Origin: Marthasterias glacialis
Taxonomy: Eukaryota; Echinodermata; Asteroidea; Forcipulatida; Asteriidae
Length of the DNA: 64,000 nucleotides
NCBI GenBank assembly: GCA_911728455.2
Contig: OU452222.1
Coordinates: forward strand, 7,152,108-7,216,107
Reading direction: 5' to 3'
Positions 12,186 through 23,200 of this stretch are shown here, in pieces. How positions within the stretch are numbered: the stretch's first letter is position 1; each line of letters begins with the position of its first letter. Made by a program: the position numbers and the translations under genes. The notes beneath the pieces were generated by a model that worked only from the letters and a program-made list of their open reading frames with translations, was not told where the DNA came from and did no database searches.

Positions 12186-15100
12186 ATGACAGAAAAAATG
12201 GCAACCTTTGCCCCACACTTGTCAGAATATGCTGAAAAGCTAGATAACTCGAGTCGGGCGAGGTATGTAGAAAAAATTGAGTTGATTGGTGGCTTCTGTG
12301 ATCCGTACATCATACCGCTGGATAAAATGACCTCTTTAATCAGCGCACAACAAATTCCTGATGTGCAGTCCCCTGACATTTTTGCGTACTTGATACACAC
12401 GCCTTCTCATTACTCGGGGTCAGAGTTGAAGTGTTACAAGAGTCTGGATGCGTACAAGTATTTCACAGCTGGCTTAGTTCGAAATATACTGATCGCTAGT
12501 GTGGAATCGTCAAATGGACGCCATTATGCCTTGACGGCTTTCGTAAGTACACCTTCATTTGCCATGTTTGCAGTCTTGCCCAGATTGAACTCATCCGTTG
12601 TTTTCAAACAGTTCAGCGCATTGAATGGAGACCGTCGTCCTACGTAACGTAGGACGACGGTCTCCGTTGCGCACTACCAACTATTTACAACTTTTACAAC
12701 TTTTACAAGACCACCAGTGGGACCGGGCTAAATTCAAGGCCTACTTTGAAATTTTATGAACACAGAGCTACTTAAGTTTACTAGCCAAAATTTGCACTTG
12801 CACTTGCTCGTTGCACTTGCCCTTCAGGCAGTCACTGGGTTGTTTTACTTTTGGGGAAATGCAGACAGGAAAAAGAACGGTAGGTTGTTGACCTTGTTGT
12901 ATATAACTTTAAGTTATATTAAACATAATCATGTTGTTATACCGTCCATGGACTATCACAACACTCAACACTCACTGACAACAGTCACCATTCTATTTCT
13001 AATAAAGTAAATTTAACCATGGAGGTATTTTAACAAATCTTTCATTTGATTTGATGATTGCCAGTATGAGATAAAAACGATTAAGCTGCTTTTAAACTAA
13101 GCTAGCTCTACTCTTGTCTTTCTTTGGGTATTTCAAGGTTATGTTAAATTTAACTTTAAGGGTGACTTTCAGTTTTAGTATTGCTACTAATAGTCAGTAC
13201 AACTACAAACCTACTGTAGTACGGGTAGTAATGTTTTATGTACATTGTACTACCAAGTAGCTACTTACTAAACTAGGCCTAAATAGTATTAGAAGTACTA
13301 TACAAATATTGACAGCTTCGAGTGCTACTGCTAAAACTATCCCTAACTCCCGAGGTGATCCCTGGCCCGTTCCATTTTAATAAAAATGATAGTAACATTT
13401 TTAAAAAGAACAATCTGGGGATCACCAAGCGAGTCGTAGTTTTTTATACCATAGCACTCGAAGCAGTCAATATTTGTTTTATAAAATTATAATACCTCAT
13501 ACATATTTTGTCCCTATAGATGTCTAGGTAACAACTGCTGTTGCTATTGGTATAGTACATTGGTTGCTATGGGTTTAGTACATTGTTTGCTACGGAAGTT
13601 CATTGGTTGCTAGGGGTATAGCACACCGCAATCGCGCAGCTTCTCAGTAAAAATAACACATATCATGTGACGCCCTCTAAACAATATAACAAGGCAGAAT
13701 CTTTGTGAGGGGTGTTATAATTACTACTACTATTATAGCTTTAACGCTGTTTAGATATCTCAACTGACCAATGATTGTTTGCTTTCATTTCCCTTAAAAA
13801 AAGGCTAAATTTAATTTAATCTACCCAAAAGTCTTTATTTACCCACCAGGTTGGACATTCTCAGAAGCAAAATGAAGCTGCATTGAAGGTATGGGTTGCA
13901 GCAAAAGACAATGGCGATATACTAACAGCACATTGCACATGTATGGCCGGAATGGGAGAAACGTGTTCACACATAACTGCTGTACTATTTGCTGTCGAGG
14001 CAACTGTCAGATCGAGAGTGAGGACTTCTTGTACAGATTTACAGTGTAGTTGGTTGGATCCTGGTTCATCCAAAACCAAAGTTAGATGTGCTCCTGCCAC
14101 TGATATAGGTTTCTCAAGACCAGATTCCAAATGGAAAAAACCATGTACAGACTCAGTCCCAAAGTCATCTGCAAAACCTTCAAATAAACTACCCCCGCCT
14201 TCATCACAAGCTAGAGATGAGTTCTACGAGGCCTTGTATAAAAGTGGAGCAAAAAGCACTGTTTTGTCAACTCTACCACAATATAGCATTAACTTTATAC
14301 CAAAGTTACATTCACTGCCATCATCTGTGATGACCTGCTACAAACCACAAAATTTGAGTCTTGATTACAAGGAATTGGGGGACAAAGCAGATGAAGTGCT
14401 GTCAACACTAAGCATAACTGATGAACAGGTAAAACATTTGAAAACTAATTAATGTGAAAGTGTTACTTTGTGTGACTCTTTAAAATAATTCAACAATAGA
14501 TTTCAAAAGCTTGAAAATTAAGATTTACTATCCACTAAAAGGATATAGGCCTTAACCCAATTATATTTTTATATATAAATATCTTTTTTTATCATCAGAG
14601 GTCATTTAAGTTGGTGAGTATTCAGAAGGCCTACAAGACTGTAAGAGATGCACATTGTTCATTAATCATATTTATCTTACAGGCTGTCATACTTGAGCAA
14701 GCTACAAAGATGCAATCAAAGTCCCCTATTTGGTTTCAGCAGAGAGCAGGACGGATAACTGCATCCAACATAAAAGCAGCAGCACACACCACAATTAACA
14801 AACCATCAGTTTCTCTAATCAAAAGAATATGCTACCCAGATGCGTACAAGTTTGCAACATCAGCAACAAGGTTAGTTCTTGCTATTAATAATGTATGTAA
14901 CCTTTATGGCTTTTTTCAATCATTACATGCAATCTTATTTTCAAGGTCCAGCAAAGCTTTTTTTGGATAAGTCCTCCACGCTGCTGAGAGTTCAAGAATA
15001 AAATGTAATGCAAAGTTTTGTTGTAAATCTGAGTCAGCCATATTACAACAAAACACTTCATCCTTGTTGGATGCACTTCATGTTTGCTATTTACAACACA

Positions 15101-15952
15101 GAAAATGACTGGTCGAACACACCAAAGTCCTCTTCTTTTGTTAAAGATTGATTACTTATTTGTTATTCATTCTCAGCAGCCCATGAATTAAGCTACCATG
15201 AATGTGTTATGTTATTTTTGTACAGATGGGGATGTGATCATGAGTATACTGCAAGGGAAGGGTATTTCAAAGTCACCACATCTAAGCATTCATCCTTGAC
15301 TATCAGAGATGCTGGGTTGTTCATCAATCCAGCTACCCCCTTTATTGGAGCTACACCAGATGGCCTTGTACATTGCGACTGCTGTGGTGATGGTGTATTG
15401 GAGGTCAAATGTCCTTACTGCAAGAAAGATGTTCTGATGGAGACTGCCTGTGCTGACCCATCATTTTGTTTATCCATGTCTGACAAAGGAATTCAACTGA
15501 AGGAAAATCATCAGTATTATTATCAAGTTCAAACTCAACTCTATGTTACCAAAAGGAAATACTGTGATTTTGTTGTGTGGACTCCATCACAAATACACAT
15601 ACAAAGGATTGCATTTAATGACAGTTTCTTTAAAGGTGTACTGGAAAAGGTCTGTTCCTTTTATAGGGTTTGTATCTTGCGTGAAGTTGTTGGAAAATGG
15701 TTCACACGAATTAATAAGCCTTTAGCTGTGCAGAATTCACTAACTTCAGCTACATGTACAAGTGCTACTTTTGGAAACGAAGGTCAGCCCACAGTGTGGT
15801 GTTACTGCAGACGAGCAGATTTGAAGGCACAACTTGTCTCATGTTGTTCTGATAAATGTCAAATAAAAAAGTTCCATATGAGCTGTGTTAAACTAAAAGT
15901 TCTTCCAAAGCGCAAGTGGTTCTGCACAGATTGTAGAATAAAAGAGGAATAG
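12186..15952 (+). CDS. Transposon-borne SWIM zinc finger / YqaJ-like nuclease / PHD finger protein
   Basis: Four exons, 12186-12542, 13850-14428, 14683-14870 and 15226-15952, join in phase at GT-AG borders to give 616 residues with no internal stop. Residues 1-119 are an unrecognised N-terminal region. A SWIM zinc finger (C148-x-C150-x7-C158-x-H160) probably binds nucleic acid or protein. A YqaJ/lambda-exonuclease-like fold follows at about 320-500: QRAGRITAS, GATPDG with D420, LEVKCP with E434 and K436, and QVQTQL with Q475. These are the expected metal-binding and catalytic positions. A C-terminal PHD finger (567-611) has a full C4HC3 ligand set, suggesting histone binding. It is probably a partner nuclease or helper for the transposase; the role is inference. 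The first intron holds the palindrome at 12627. Confidence 0.88.
12627..12665. repeat. 39-bp perfect palindrome in transposon intron 1
   Basis: Arms GGAGACCGTCGTCCTACGT and its complement around a single central A. It is GC-rich in an AT-rich intron and lies 85 bp after the exon 1 splice donor. Confidence 0.9.
12666..13849. other. First intron of the transposon YqaJ gene
   Basis: Non-coding and AT-rich. At 13540-13625 a short motif (ATTGGTTGCTA, spaced by TATAGTACA-type sequence) recurs three to four times. No exon is needed here, because the flanking exons join in phase and the junction fits the family sequence (TAF then VGHSQ). Confidence 0.5.
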
Positions 15953-16414
15953 TTGTTTCCGGATGCTGACTTAACAAGTGCCAATTGGGCTTGAAACTTG
16001 GGTGGGAGTTGCCCTTGGGGAAAGGATCGGGATTGTTTTGGGGTGAAAGTTCCAATATGCAGGTCACAGTGCTCAGGTACATGAACATGTGGTTTGCTGG
16101 ATACATATGGTTACCTACAATGTACATGTAAAAGGGCTGAGGGGTTTCAACAGCATCGTTGTGATTTTTAGATAATATCTTAACATTCCACATTTTAGTG
16201 ACCAAGACTTTTGTTACTAAAGACCACAGAGCTACATGTATATTTACCAGAGAGCTAACTCTTGATGTAAAGAGATGTAGTATAAATAAGACAAAGAGAA
16301 GGCAAAGTGCTTTGTTAGTGTTTGTAGATTTATTTTTAGCAAAATGTCCATGGTTGTAACTTGGGTGGGAAACTAAACCACCGGTAGTGCCAAATCCTAT
16401 ATTTTAGCACAGGG

Positions 16415-16658
16415 TACTCTCTAAATGTAAAAGAGTGAACATTTCACACTATCGCCAGAGTGGTGTAATTTTTTGTTTCAAAAGTGAAAATCAATGTACA
16501 TCACTCTTTTTGAGTGAAATTGGAGCGAACTTCACTCTTATTCAAGTTGAAAATACCTGTCTTTCACTCTAAAAGGAGTTGTCTGCAATGTGGCTCCTTG
16601 CAAGAGTGGTATGGCGGACAAAACAAGTGGTTTTTCACTATGTTACATTTAGAGAGTA
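16415..16658. mobile_element. MITE (TACTCTCTAAATGTAA ends) between the two transposon genes
   Basis: TACTCTCTAAATGTAA at the left and TTACATTTAGAGAGTA at the right are inverted repeats, with AGAGTGAA-type motifs repeated inside. It is 244 bp including terminal TA dinucleotides, consistent with a Tc1/mariner-type MITE and TA duplication. It was inserted between the 3' ends of the two convergent genes, 17 bp from the transposase stop codon, so it may supply or disturb their 3' ends. Confidence 0.75.
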
Positions 16659-16675
16659 AGGCTACTGTCCAATCT

Positions 16676-19148
16676 TTAATCTGGGGGAATTACTGATTTA
16701 CAAGTATTGACAAGAGCACATGACACATGAACAATTTTGTCAAGAGTAGTTACATCATAAGTATTATCTTTTTTCAAAAGGGTAATAGGTATGGTTCCCT
16801 CCAACATGGTAAACTTTTGCCTTAACACACCTATTACTCTCTCCACATGTATGCGGACAGAGGCAATAACTCTAGTTGTCTCCACCTCCATGGCACTCAA
16901 CTGTTGCTTGCCTTTAGTGAATGATGGAATTTGTAACTTAACACCATATACACCAAATGTGTCTTGCATGTCAAATCCTCTGTCAGCCACGACAGTGTCA
17001 CCTTGCAACAGTTTCCTAAAAAACCCACACTTTTCAGTTAGCTCTTTGTCACTTGTCCTGCCTCCCCATCCCTTAGAAATAAAAGTAATTGCACCTTGGG
17101 GAGAAATACTTATCAAGTACTTAATTGTATTGTGAGCTTTGTAATGAGAATATGTTTGCGATCGGGCAGAAAGTGAAGAGGGTTTCTCAATAAAAACTTC
17201 AAAGCAATCTATAATACTTGAACACTTTGGAAATTTGTTCTTAAAACTTATTGGCATTGTTTTTCTTAATTCTTCCCTAGCTGGCCAACATACAGTCAAT
17301 GGGACAAGCTGTGTGAACAGCAAATTTAATACATTTGTGAAAATTCGAGATACAGTTGACACATGAATATCAAAAATAAATGCAAGGTATTGAGTATTCA
17401 TATTGAAACGTAAACGCATCAATGTCATCACCAGCTGCTGAAAATCAGATAAAGTTTTTGAAGGTCTCAAATGAACAGATATGAGAGCCAGTATTGCTGT
17501 GAGAACATGAAATGAAGACACACCAGTTAAAGTTTTCACTTTTTCATCACTTTTCTGAAAAGAATCTTCATCAATGGAAAGATTTGCGATCTTGGTCTTG
17601 AGGAGAGCATTTTCACAGCGTAGAGCCTGACATTCATCATTTATAGTAGCAATGTCAGCAAATCCAAGATCCGTTTGTACATGTACATGTACGACACGTT
17701 GACTTGACATTGTGCAGGAGCTAAATTCTTGTGTTGATGTTGCAGTACAGCTAGTAGATGATGCCAGGGCATCTGAACATGACAAATTCATCAAGCTTTG
17801 TGCTGCTTCAGATCTTGCACTCGCTTCTTTTCTCCTCTTTTTGGACTCTCTCCTCCGAAGGTAAGTTTGAAGTGAATGTTCAGCTTGTCGTTTCTTGGGA
17901 GAAGTCAAACAGTCAAACACTGATGGCGTGTAGTCTGGTGACAACGGATCATCGCTCTTGGCTCCTGGAATAAGCATTTAATATAAGACATTATAGGTAT
18001 GCAGGAACAAGTTAAATGTTTATGTATTGGATAATGTATTTGAAGCATCTATTTTTGACACAGACTGAACTGTTTTCTCAAGTCTATGACTTGACTTAAA
18101 ATAAATTCAAAACCCAAACTGTAATGTTTTGTCCCAAATTAAAGTTGTTAGTTTTGCGTCAACTTCTTTCCTAAGAACGATGAGAGATAATTTGTTTATT
18201 TTTCGCCATTCATTCCTTTAGCTACATGCCAAAATGCAAGTCTTTCCCAATGTTCTCCATCCACTTTTGCCCTTTTTTTAGGTTGCAAAAGAGTCCGTGC
18301 ATATGGCACACTTCACTTTACTACTAGACTCATGAGTAAGAGGACTAGCGTTAGTTGCTGTCCAATTCAACTGATAATGATTGAAATATAAAAAAAAATC
18401 CATGCTGGGTCAAAATACAGTCAGACATTATTACGAGAAAATATTCATTTTTGGCTTTCAGCTAACTTTCTTTAGACCGAGTTGATAATTGATACTTTAG
18501 ACTGAGTTGATGGTGGGCTAATAATTCTAAAAAGATGTGTATATCTATCTATGTAACTAGTAATAGTATTGAGTAAGGAACACAGTTTGTTCATTAACAA
18601 TAACAGTTTGTCCTACTTTAATTGACTTTCATGCCACTTTAGGCCCCAACTTATTGTTTAAAAAAGAAAAGCCTAACTGAACGCCGATGGCAATAGTCTT
18701 CACTTCTCCCAAAACAGTGCAAAAAAGGATATGATAGCAGCCTTTCTGTATCCGTCGTCAGATGGGTTTTAATCACAAAGAACATGCTTGACTTGTCGAC
18801 TTAGGACTTTACGCACACAGGACACACTCATTGGGCTTTAGGTCATGAAGTGGAGGAAGGAAAGTTTACGTCCGTTAAGTTAAGTTAGCTTGCGCTTGCT
18901 CTATGGTTAGCCTACACTCCATGCTGATGCTGTAATACTAAGTAATACTTTATTTAGTGTAACTACCTACCTGAGATGAAATGATAGCTGCATACACGAC
19001 TGCTGTTCGTCGGCTGCCAATCCAACGGTTTCTTCAGGGCTGCAGTCCATTTCGCCCTCCGTTCGGGATCGCTGGGAAAACGATAGTATGACTTGTGGTT
19101 TCTCCCTTGCCTATTCTTGCAGCCCGACACAACACATGAAGTAACCAT
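16676..19148 (-). CDS. THAP-domain DDE transposase (DDE_Tnp_4, ISL2EU/IS5-like)
   Basis: Two exons, 19148-18971 and 17964-16676, join in phase to give 488 residues without internal stops. Exon 1 is a THAP zinc finger (C5-x4-C10, W34, C53-x2-H56), the DNA-binding domain that would recognise the transposon ends. A basic linker (about 85-105) and a coiled-coil-like stretch (about 160-190) follow. The C-terminal RNase H-like domain has the DDE triad: D312 in IIDCFE, D387 in VVADRGF and E434 in RIHVERV. SHYKAHNT and GGRTSDKEL are further family motifs. The start was chosen because the THAP domain begins directly after it. This is the enzyme for cutting and pasting the element. It reads inward from the right end, about 430 bp from it. 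Confidence 0.92.
17978..18970. other. Intron of the transposase gene
   Basis: AT-rich, non-coding, about 1.0 kb between the THAP exon and the catalytic exon. Nothing recognisable inside. Confidence 0.6.
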
Positions 19149-19576
19149 TTTGTCTGTTTCAGATGAACAAGCCCTAACTTATTCTTGCAATTGTATTTGT
19201 AAACTAGTTGAACTTTGCTTACTTTTCTAGCCAGACGTTCATACATGTCATATGACGTATGATAAGTGCACAGGTCATGTCAAAGAGCAGAGGCTAGGCA
19301 GGCAGGCGGCCCCTGACAACAAAAAACAACAACGCATTGTGGGCGGGTTTTAGTCGTCAGTCAATACAAACTTGATACAATTTTGATACATCACTGAAGG
19401 AAGCAGTCATTTAAAGTGATCGCCCGTGCTTGCCTGGTAAAGGTAGTTGACTCGAATAAAAGTTGAAAACACTTCGTTGAATTGTGTCCATCAGTTCTCT
19501 CGTAGTTTATCTCAACTGTGAATCAAGGCAAATTTTAGAAATTCCGCCTATGGTTTGTACATAAAATGTTGGCATT

Positions 19577-19641
19577 TTTCCTACCAACATGGCCGCGAGT
19601 GAACTTGACACGCCCCTTCGTGACGTCAGTGCAAAACCTGA
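19577..19641 (-). repeat. Right terminal inverted repeat of the transposon
   Basis: Read on the minus strand it starts TCAGGTTTTGC, has TGACGTCA and ends CCATGTTGGTAGG, pairing with 12034-12097. It ends about 250 bp before the CCAAT boxes of the NDUFS3 promoter. Confidence 0.85.
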
Positions 19642-19893
19642 GTGTTTAAACTAGACCACCTAACAGGTCGTTCAAGTGTATGCATCACAGCGCATGTGCA
19701 TTGCTTGTCAGCGGTCAAATACAGTTCGACCAAATGTGCACATTCATACTTGCTCCGACAAAAGTCTGACTAGATAAAATCCTATTCTAAAACGTAAACA
19801 TACATGCGTGTACTTATAGCGCGCGTTCATGTCGTGCAGTGTGGCATTGAAGAGACGCATATTGTGCTGCCCATGTTTACCGTGGTGATTTAG

Positions 19894-19931
19894 CCAATGC
19901 TGTGATTGGTCAATATGTTTAGGGGCGGGGC
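19894..19931 (+). promoter_or_regulatory. Proximal promoter elements of NDUFS3 (two CCAAT boxes and GC box)
   Basis: CCAAT at 19894-19898, inverted CCAAT (ATTGG) at 19905-19909 and GGGGCGGGGC at 19922-19931 form a compact cluster about 280 bp upstream of the NDUFS3 start codon. NF-Y and Sp1-type sites are common in TATA-less promoters of nuclear genes for respiratory subunits. No TATA box is seen. Binding is inference. Confidence 0.5.
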
Positions 19932-19950
19932 TTAATGGATCGCTCTATAC

Positions 19951-20087
19951 ACTGTGTAAGTCTTGCGAGTATTCGAACATTAGGGTCCGTTAAAACGCAT
20001 GATTTTGTTTCCTTCACATGTTACAGCAATGTGTGTGGGACCAAAATGGTACCCAAAATATTCGAATACGCGCGAGACTTACACAGT
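19951..20087. repeat. Inverted repeat (27-bp arms) between NDUFS3 promoter and start codon
   Basis: The left arm ACTGTGTAAGTC... ending TATTCGAA (19951-19977) pairs with 20061-20087 with two mismatches; the loop is 83 bp. It lies in the probable 5' leader or first exon. It could be a small MITE or a structured leader. Confidence 0.75.
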
Positions 20088-20211
20088 CTATTAATGGAGA
20101 TAATGCAAAAGACCGATCGATCGATGGAAAAGACCGATGGACGTGTAGATCGGAATGTATGCCTCTTTGGCGTTCCATAGTTTTACTCATAAAAATCGGG
20201 GAATAGTAAAC

Positions 20212-23200
20212 ATGGCGTCCATGCTGCGGAGAGTCTCAACATCCCTGTTAAGACATTTTGCTAGGAGTGGGAGTCAAGGTTTGTGTTTTGCAACTATTGA
20301 ACAAAGTTTATCACTTAATTACGTTAGGATTTCATTCTTAGTTTTACTATAAAGTTAGTATCCTGGTGAACGGTCATAGTATGATAATCAAATCGTCAAA
20401 TGTCTTTTTTCCACCGGTCATGCCGGTACCTAGACCCAGTAACTGGGGCGCTGTACTCCTTTTTTTAAAATTTTGACATTGTCGGTCGTACTAGTGACGG
20501 TACCGGCTAGACCCAGTAACTGGGGCGCTGTACTCCTTTTTTTAAATTTTGACATTGTCGGTCGTACTAGTACTACTAGTACGACCGACAATGTCAAAAT
20601 TTAAAAAAAGGAGTACAGCGCCCCAGTTACTGGGTCTAGCCGGTACCGTCACTCAACGCTCAATGAATGGAACAATCTCACCCAACTCACCATTTTAGCC
20701 CCAAACCCTCTTAAATTTAAGGAAATTCAGTCAGCATACTAGCACCCATCAACCCTCAATGTGCCTGAGTCTTCAGAACTGAAGTTGGCGCACATCTTGG
20801 AAGAGGAAGAAGAAGATAATATTTAGCGTCAACTCTATCTACTAAAACGCTAACAGGTCAACTCGTACCTTCGCCGACTCGTACCTTCGCCAAGTCGTAC
20901 CTTCAGTTAAGTCAACTCGTACCTTCGCCAACTGTGCTTTCGCAATCTCGTACCTTCCGTTAAGTCAACTCGTACCACCGATTTAAAAGCGAGGTAGCGG
21001 TGATTGGAAGCTCAGCACTCGGACAAGCCTGTGTAATGTAGCCTTTAATCAAGGCGCTCGCGGGAGAAATAGCCAGAAAGAAAATTTAAAATAATAAAAT
21101 TGGAGCCACCACATCTTCAAGAGAGATTAATAAACATGTGCTGTCACTTTATTTAAAATAAAAATAATATTAAAAAGAAGAAATAGGAAACAAAAGAAAA
21201 TGCAATAAACATTATTAGGAAACATTTTACAGTTCAAACATTTTAAAATAAAAATAATATTATTCACCAAAATCCAGTTAATTTATTTCCAGTTAATTTA
21301 TTTCCAGTTAAGTCAATTATTTCAAAACATCATTGAGGTTTAGAAAAATACAAATGATAGTCCAAGAAGGAAGTAGGCAACATTTTAAAGATAGCAATAT
21401 ATTAGTCACAAAAAAATTGAGAATTAGCAGACGATTAAATAAAATAATTACAAAAAGTTCACCCCCCAAAAAATAAAAAAAATAAAAACATTATTAAAAA
21501 AAAACATGTGCAAAATTTAAAATATCACATACAAACAATTTGTTTTAATTACAACTGCTTGTTGGAATATGGGACCGCAAAATACATGCACACGAAACAG
21601 GCCACACACTCATTGAAGCTGCGGTCGTTGAAGTGGAAGGATCTGCATAAGAACCTGCATACTGAAGGTACGAGTTGACTTAACTGAAGGTACGAGTTGC
21701 CCAAGGTACGAGTCGGCGAAGGTACGAGTCGGCGAAGGTACAAGTCGGTGAAGGTACGAGTTGACCAGAATTCACTAAAACTATACGAATGTTTAGACCC
21801 AGTGGCTAACTGGGGCGCTGTATTCCTTTTTTTGAGGAATAGCACCCCAGTTACTGGGTCTAACGAATGTTACGATTTCGCGACCACTCAACTCAAGTCA
21901 AGTCTTAGCTCAAGTCAAGTACACGGCAACTCTTGGATTCAATCGCAAAAAGGGAAACGAAATATGCATTTTTGGAAAGGTGGTATAAGTATAAAAATAT
22001 GTTCTTTGGTTCCTTACCGAAATTTCTATGTGTGCACTTCAAAATCCTATCTGTGCATTTTCTTGCAAATGACCATTTAAATCCAACACCCTAGCCCATC
22101 AGACGATTAATGCGTGACTCCATGTTCGATGTGCAAGAATCTATCCTCGATCAAAGTAGTTATTATACCGTATGTTTCATTAACAAAAATTTTAAACATT
22201 AAGATTTTTTAATAAAGTGAAACAATTAAAAATTCACAAATAATATTATATTTATTTTGATTATTACAATCAAAAACAATTTAACATTTAAAAAAAAAAT
22301 AACTTCTACTTTACAAATCATTGACGCGTCTTTTCACGGGAATAGCTGTGGAAGTGCGGGGAACTTAAATCAGTGCCAACGTTACCCACTAAAGTCCATT
22401 CAGTTTCTATTGCACCTGTGAATCAAAGTAAATAAAGGCCTGTCTCCTAGTTTCATCATGAAAAACAGTCTTCAGGTCGACGTGGAAAAGGAAAAGAAAA
22501 GGCGAAGACACAAGACATGTCCAAAGGGCAAAAATGCCGTATCTGGCTGCCACTTTATCTCCCCTAATTTAGGTCAAATTATATCCTTTCCTGTCCTTAA
22601 AGGTTGACAGAATATATACAGAGAGGAACAAGCACTTTGAACGATTACAAAGTGTCGAAATTATGAAAAATAAGCCATTTTCACATGTACGTTAGGGCTT
22701 GACAATGCTACTCGCTAAACGCCATTTTAGTTCCTTTTGGCATGAATGCGCAAAAGTTCCGGCTGCGCGCTGAAATCTCCGCTTGGTTTTTCCTTTTAAA
22801 AATTCAATAATTAGCGATTAGCTACCAATTCCTGGAGAGGAATATTAAAAAAAGGAAATTTAAAAGTCCAACATCAATAAAAAAAAATCTAAAAATCACT
22901 TAGAACCTGGCAGTCGGATATGGAAACTTTCTGTACAAAGAAAAACATTGAAAACCCGCACCATCGCCGGTCTTGCTGCCAATCTATAAACGAAGCCGCA
23001 GCATAATTTTGGCAGTAAGTTTGACCGTAGTGTTTTAATAAAGGACAATATTTTGATGCGGTAACTTCAAGTTTTTGTATTTGTTTTTAAAGTGTACAAA
23101 CTCCTGTTGTACTAAATAAAATATTATTTGTAAGTTGACTAATAAAACGGGTAAAGTAGATTTTGTGTACATGATCATTCACACACCAAATAAATCCTGT

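Larger units (their letters stand above)
12034..19641. mobile_element. Autonomous ISL2EU/IS5-like DNA transposon with two intact genes
   Basis: The left end (TCAGGTTTTGC, later TGACGTCA and CCATCTTGGTAGG) and the right end read in reverse (TCAGGTTTTGC, TGACGTCA, CCATGTTGGTAGG) form imperfect terminal inverted repeats of about 62-65 bp. Between them lie two convergent genes with intact frames: SWIM-YqaJ-PHD (12186-15952, plus) and THAP-DDE transposase (16676-19148, minus). Pairing a DDE transposase with a YqaJ-nuclease protein is, as I recall, typical of ISL2EU elements. I see no clean target-site duplication: the flanks read CA/AT at the left and GT/AG at the right. The element lies in the CDK10-NDUFS3 spacer. 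Confidence 0.85.

Noticed and set aside
14599-14652. Extra small exon in the YqaJ gene between exons 2 and 3
   Set aside because: There is a weak acceptor and a possible donor, but joining exon 2 directly to 14683 gives the expected family sequence and phase.
18963-19246. Second frame overlapping the THAP exon
   Set aside because: Shadow frame. The THAP ligands C5, C10, C53 and H56 lie only in the frame starting at 19148.
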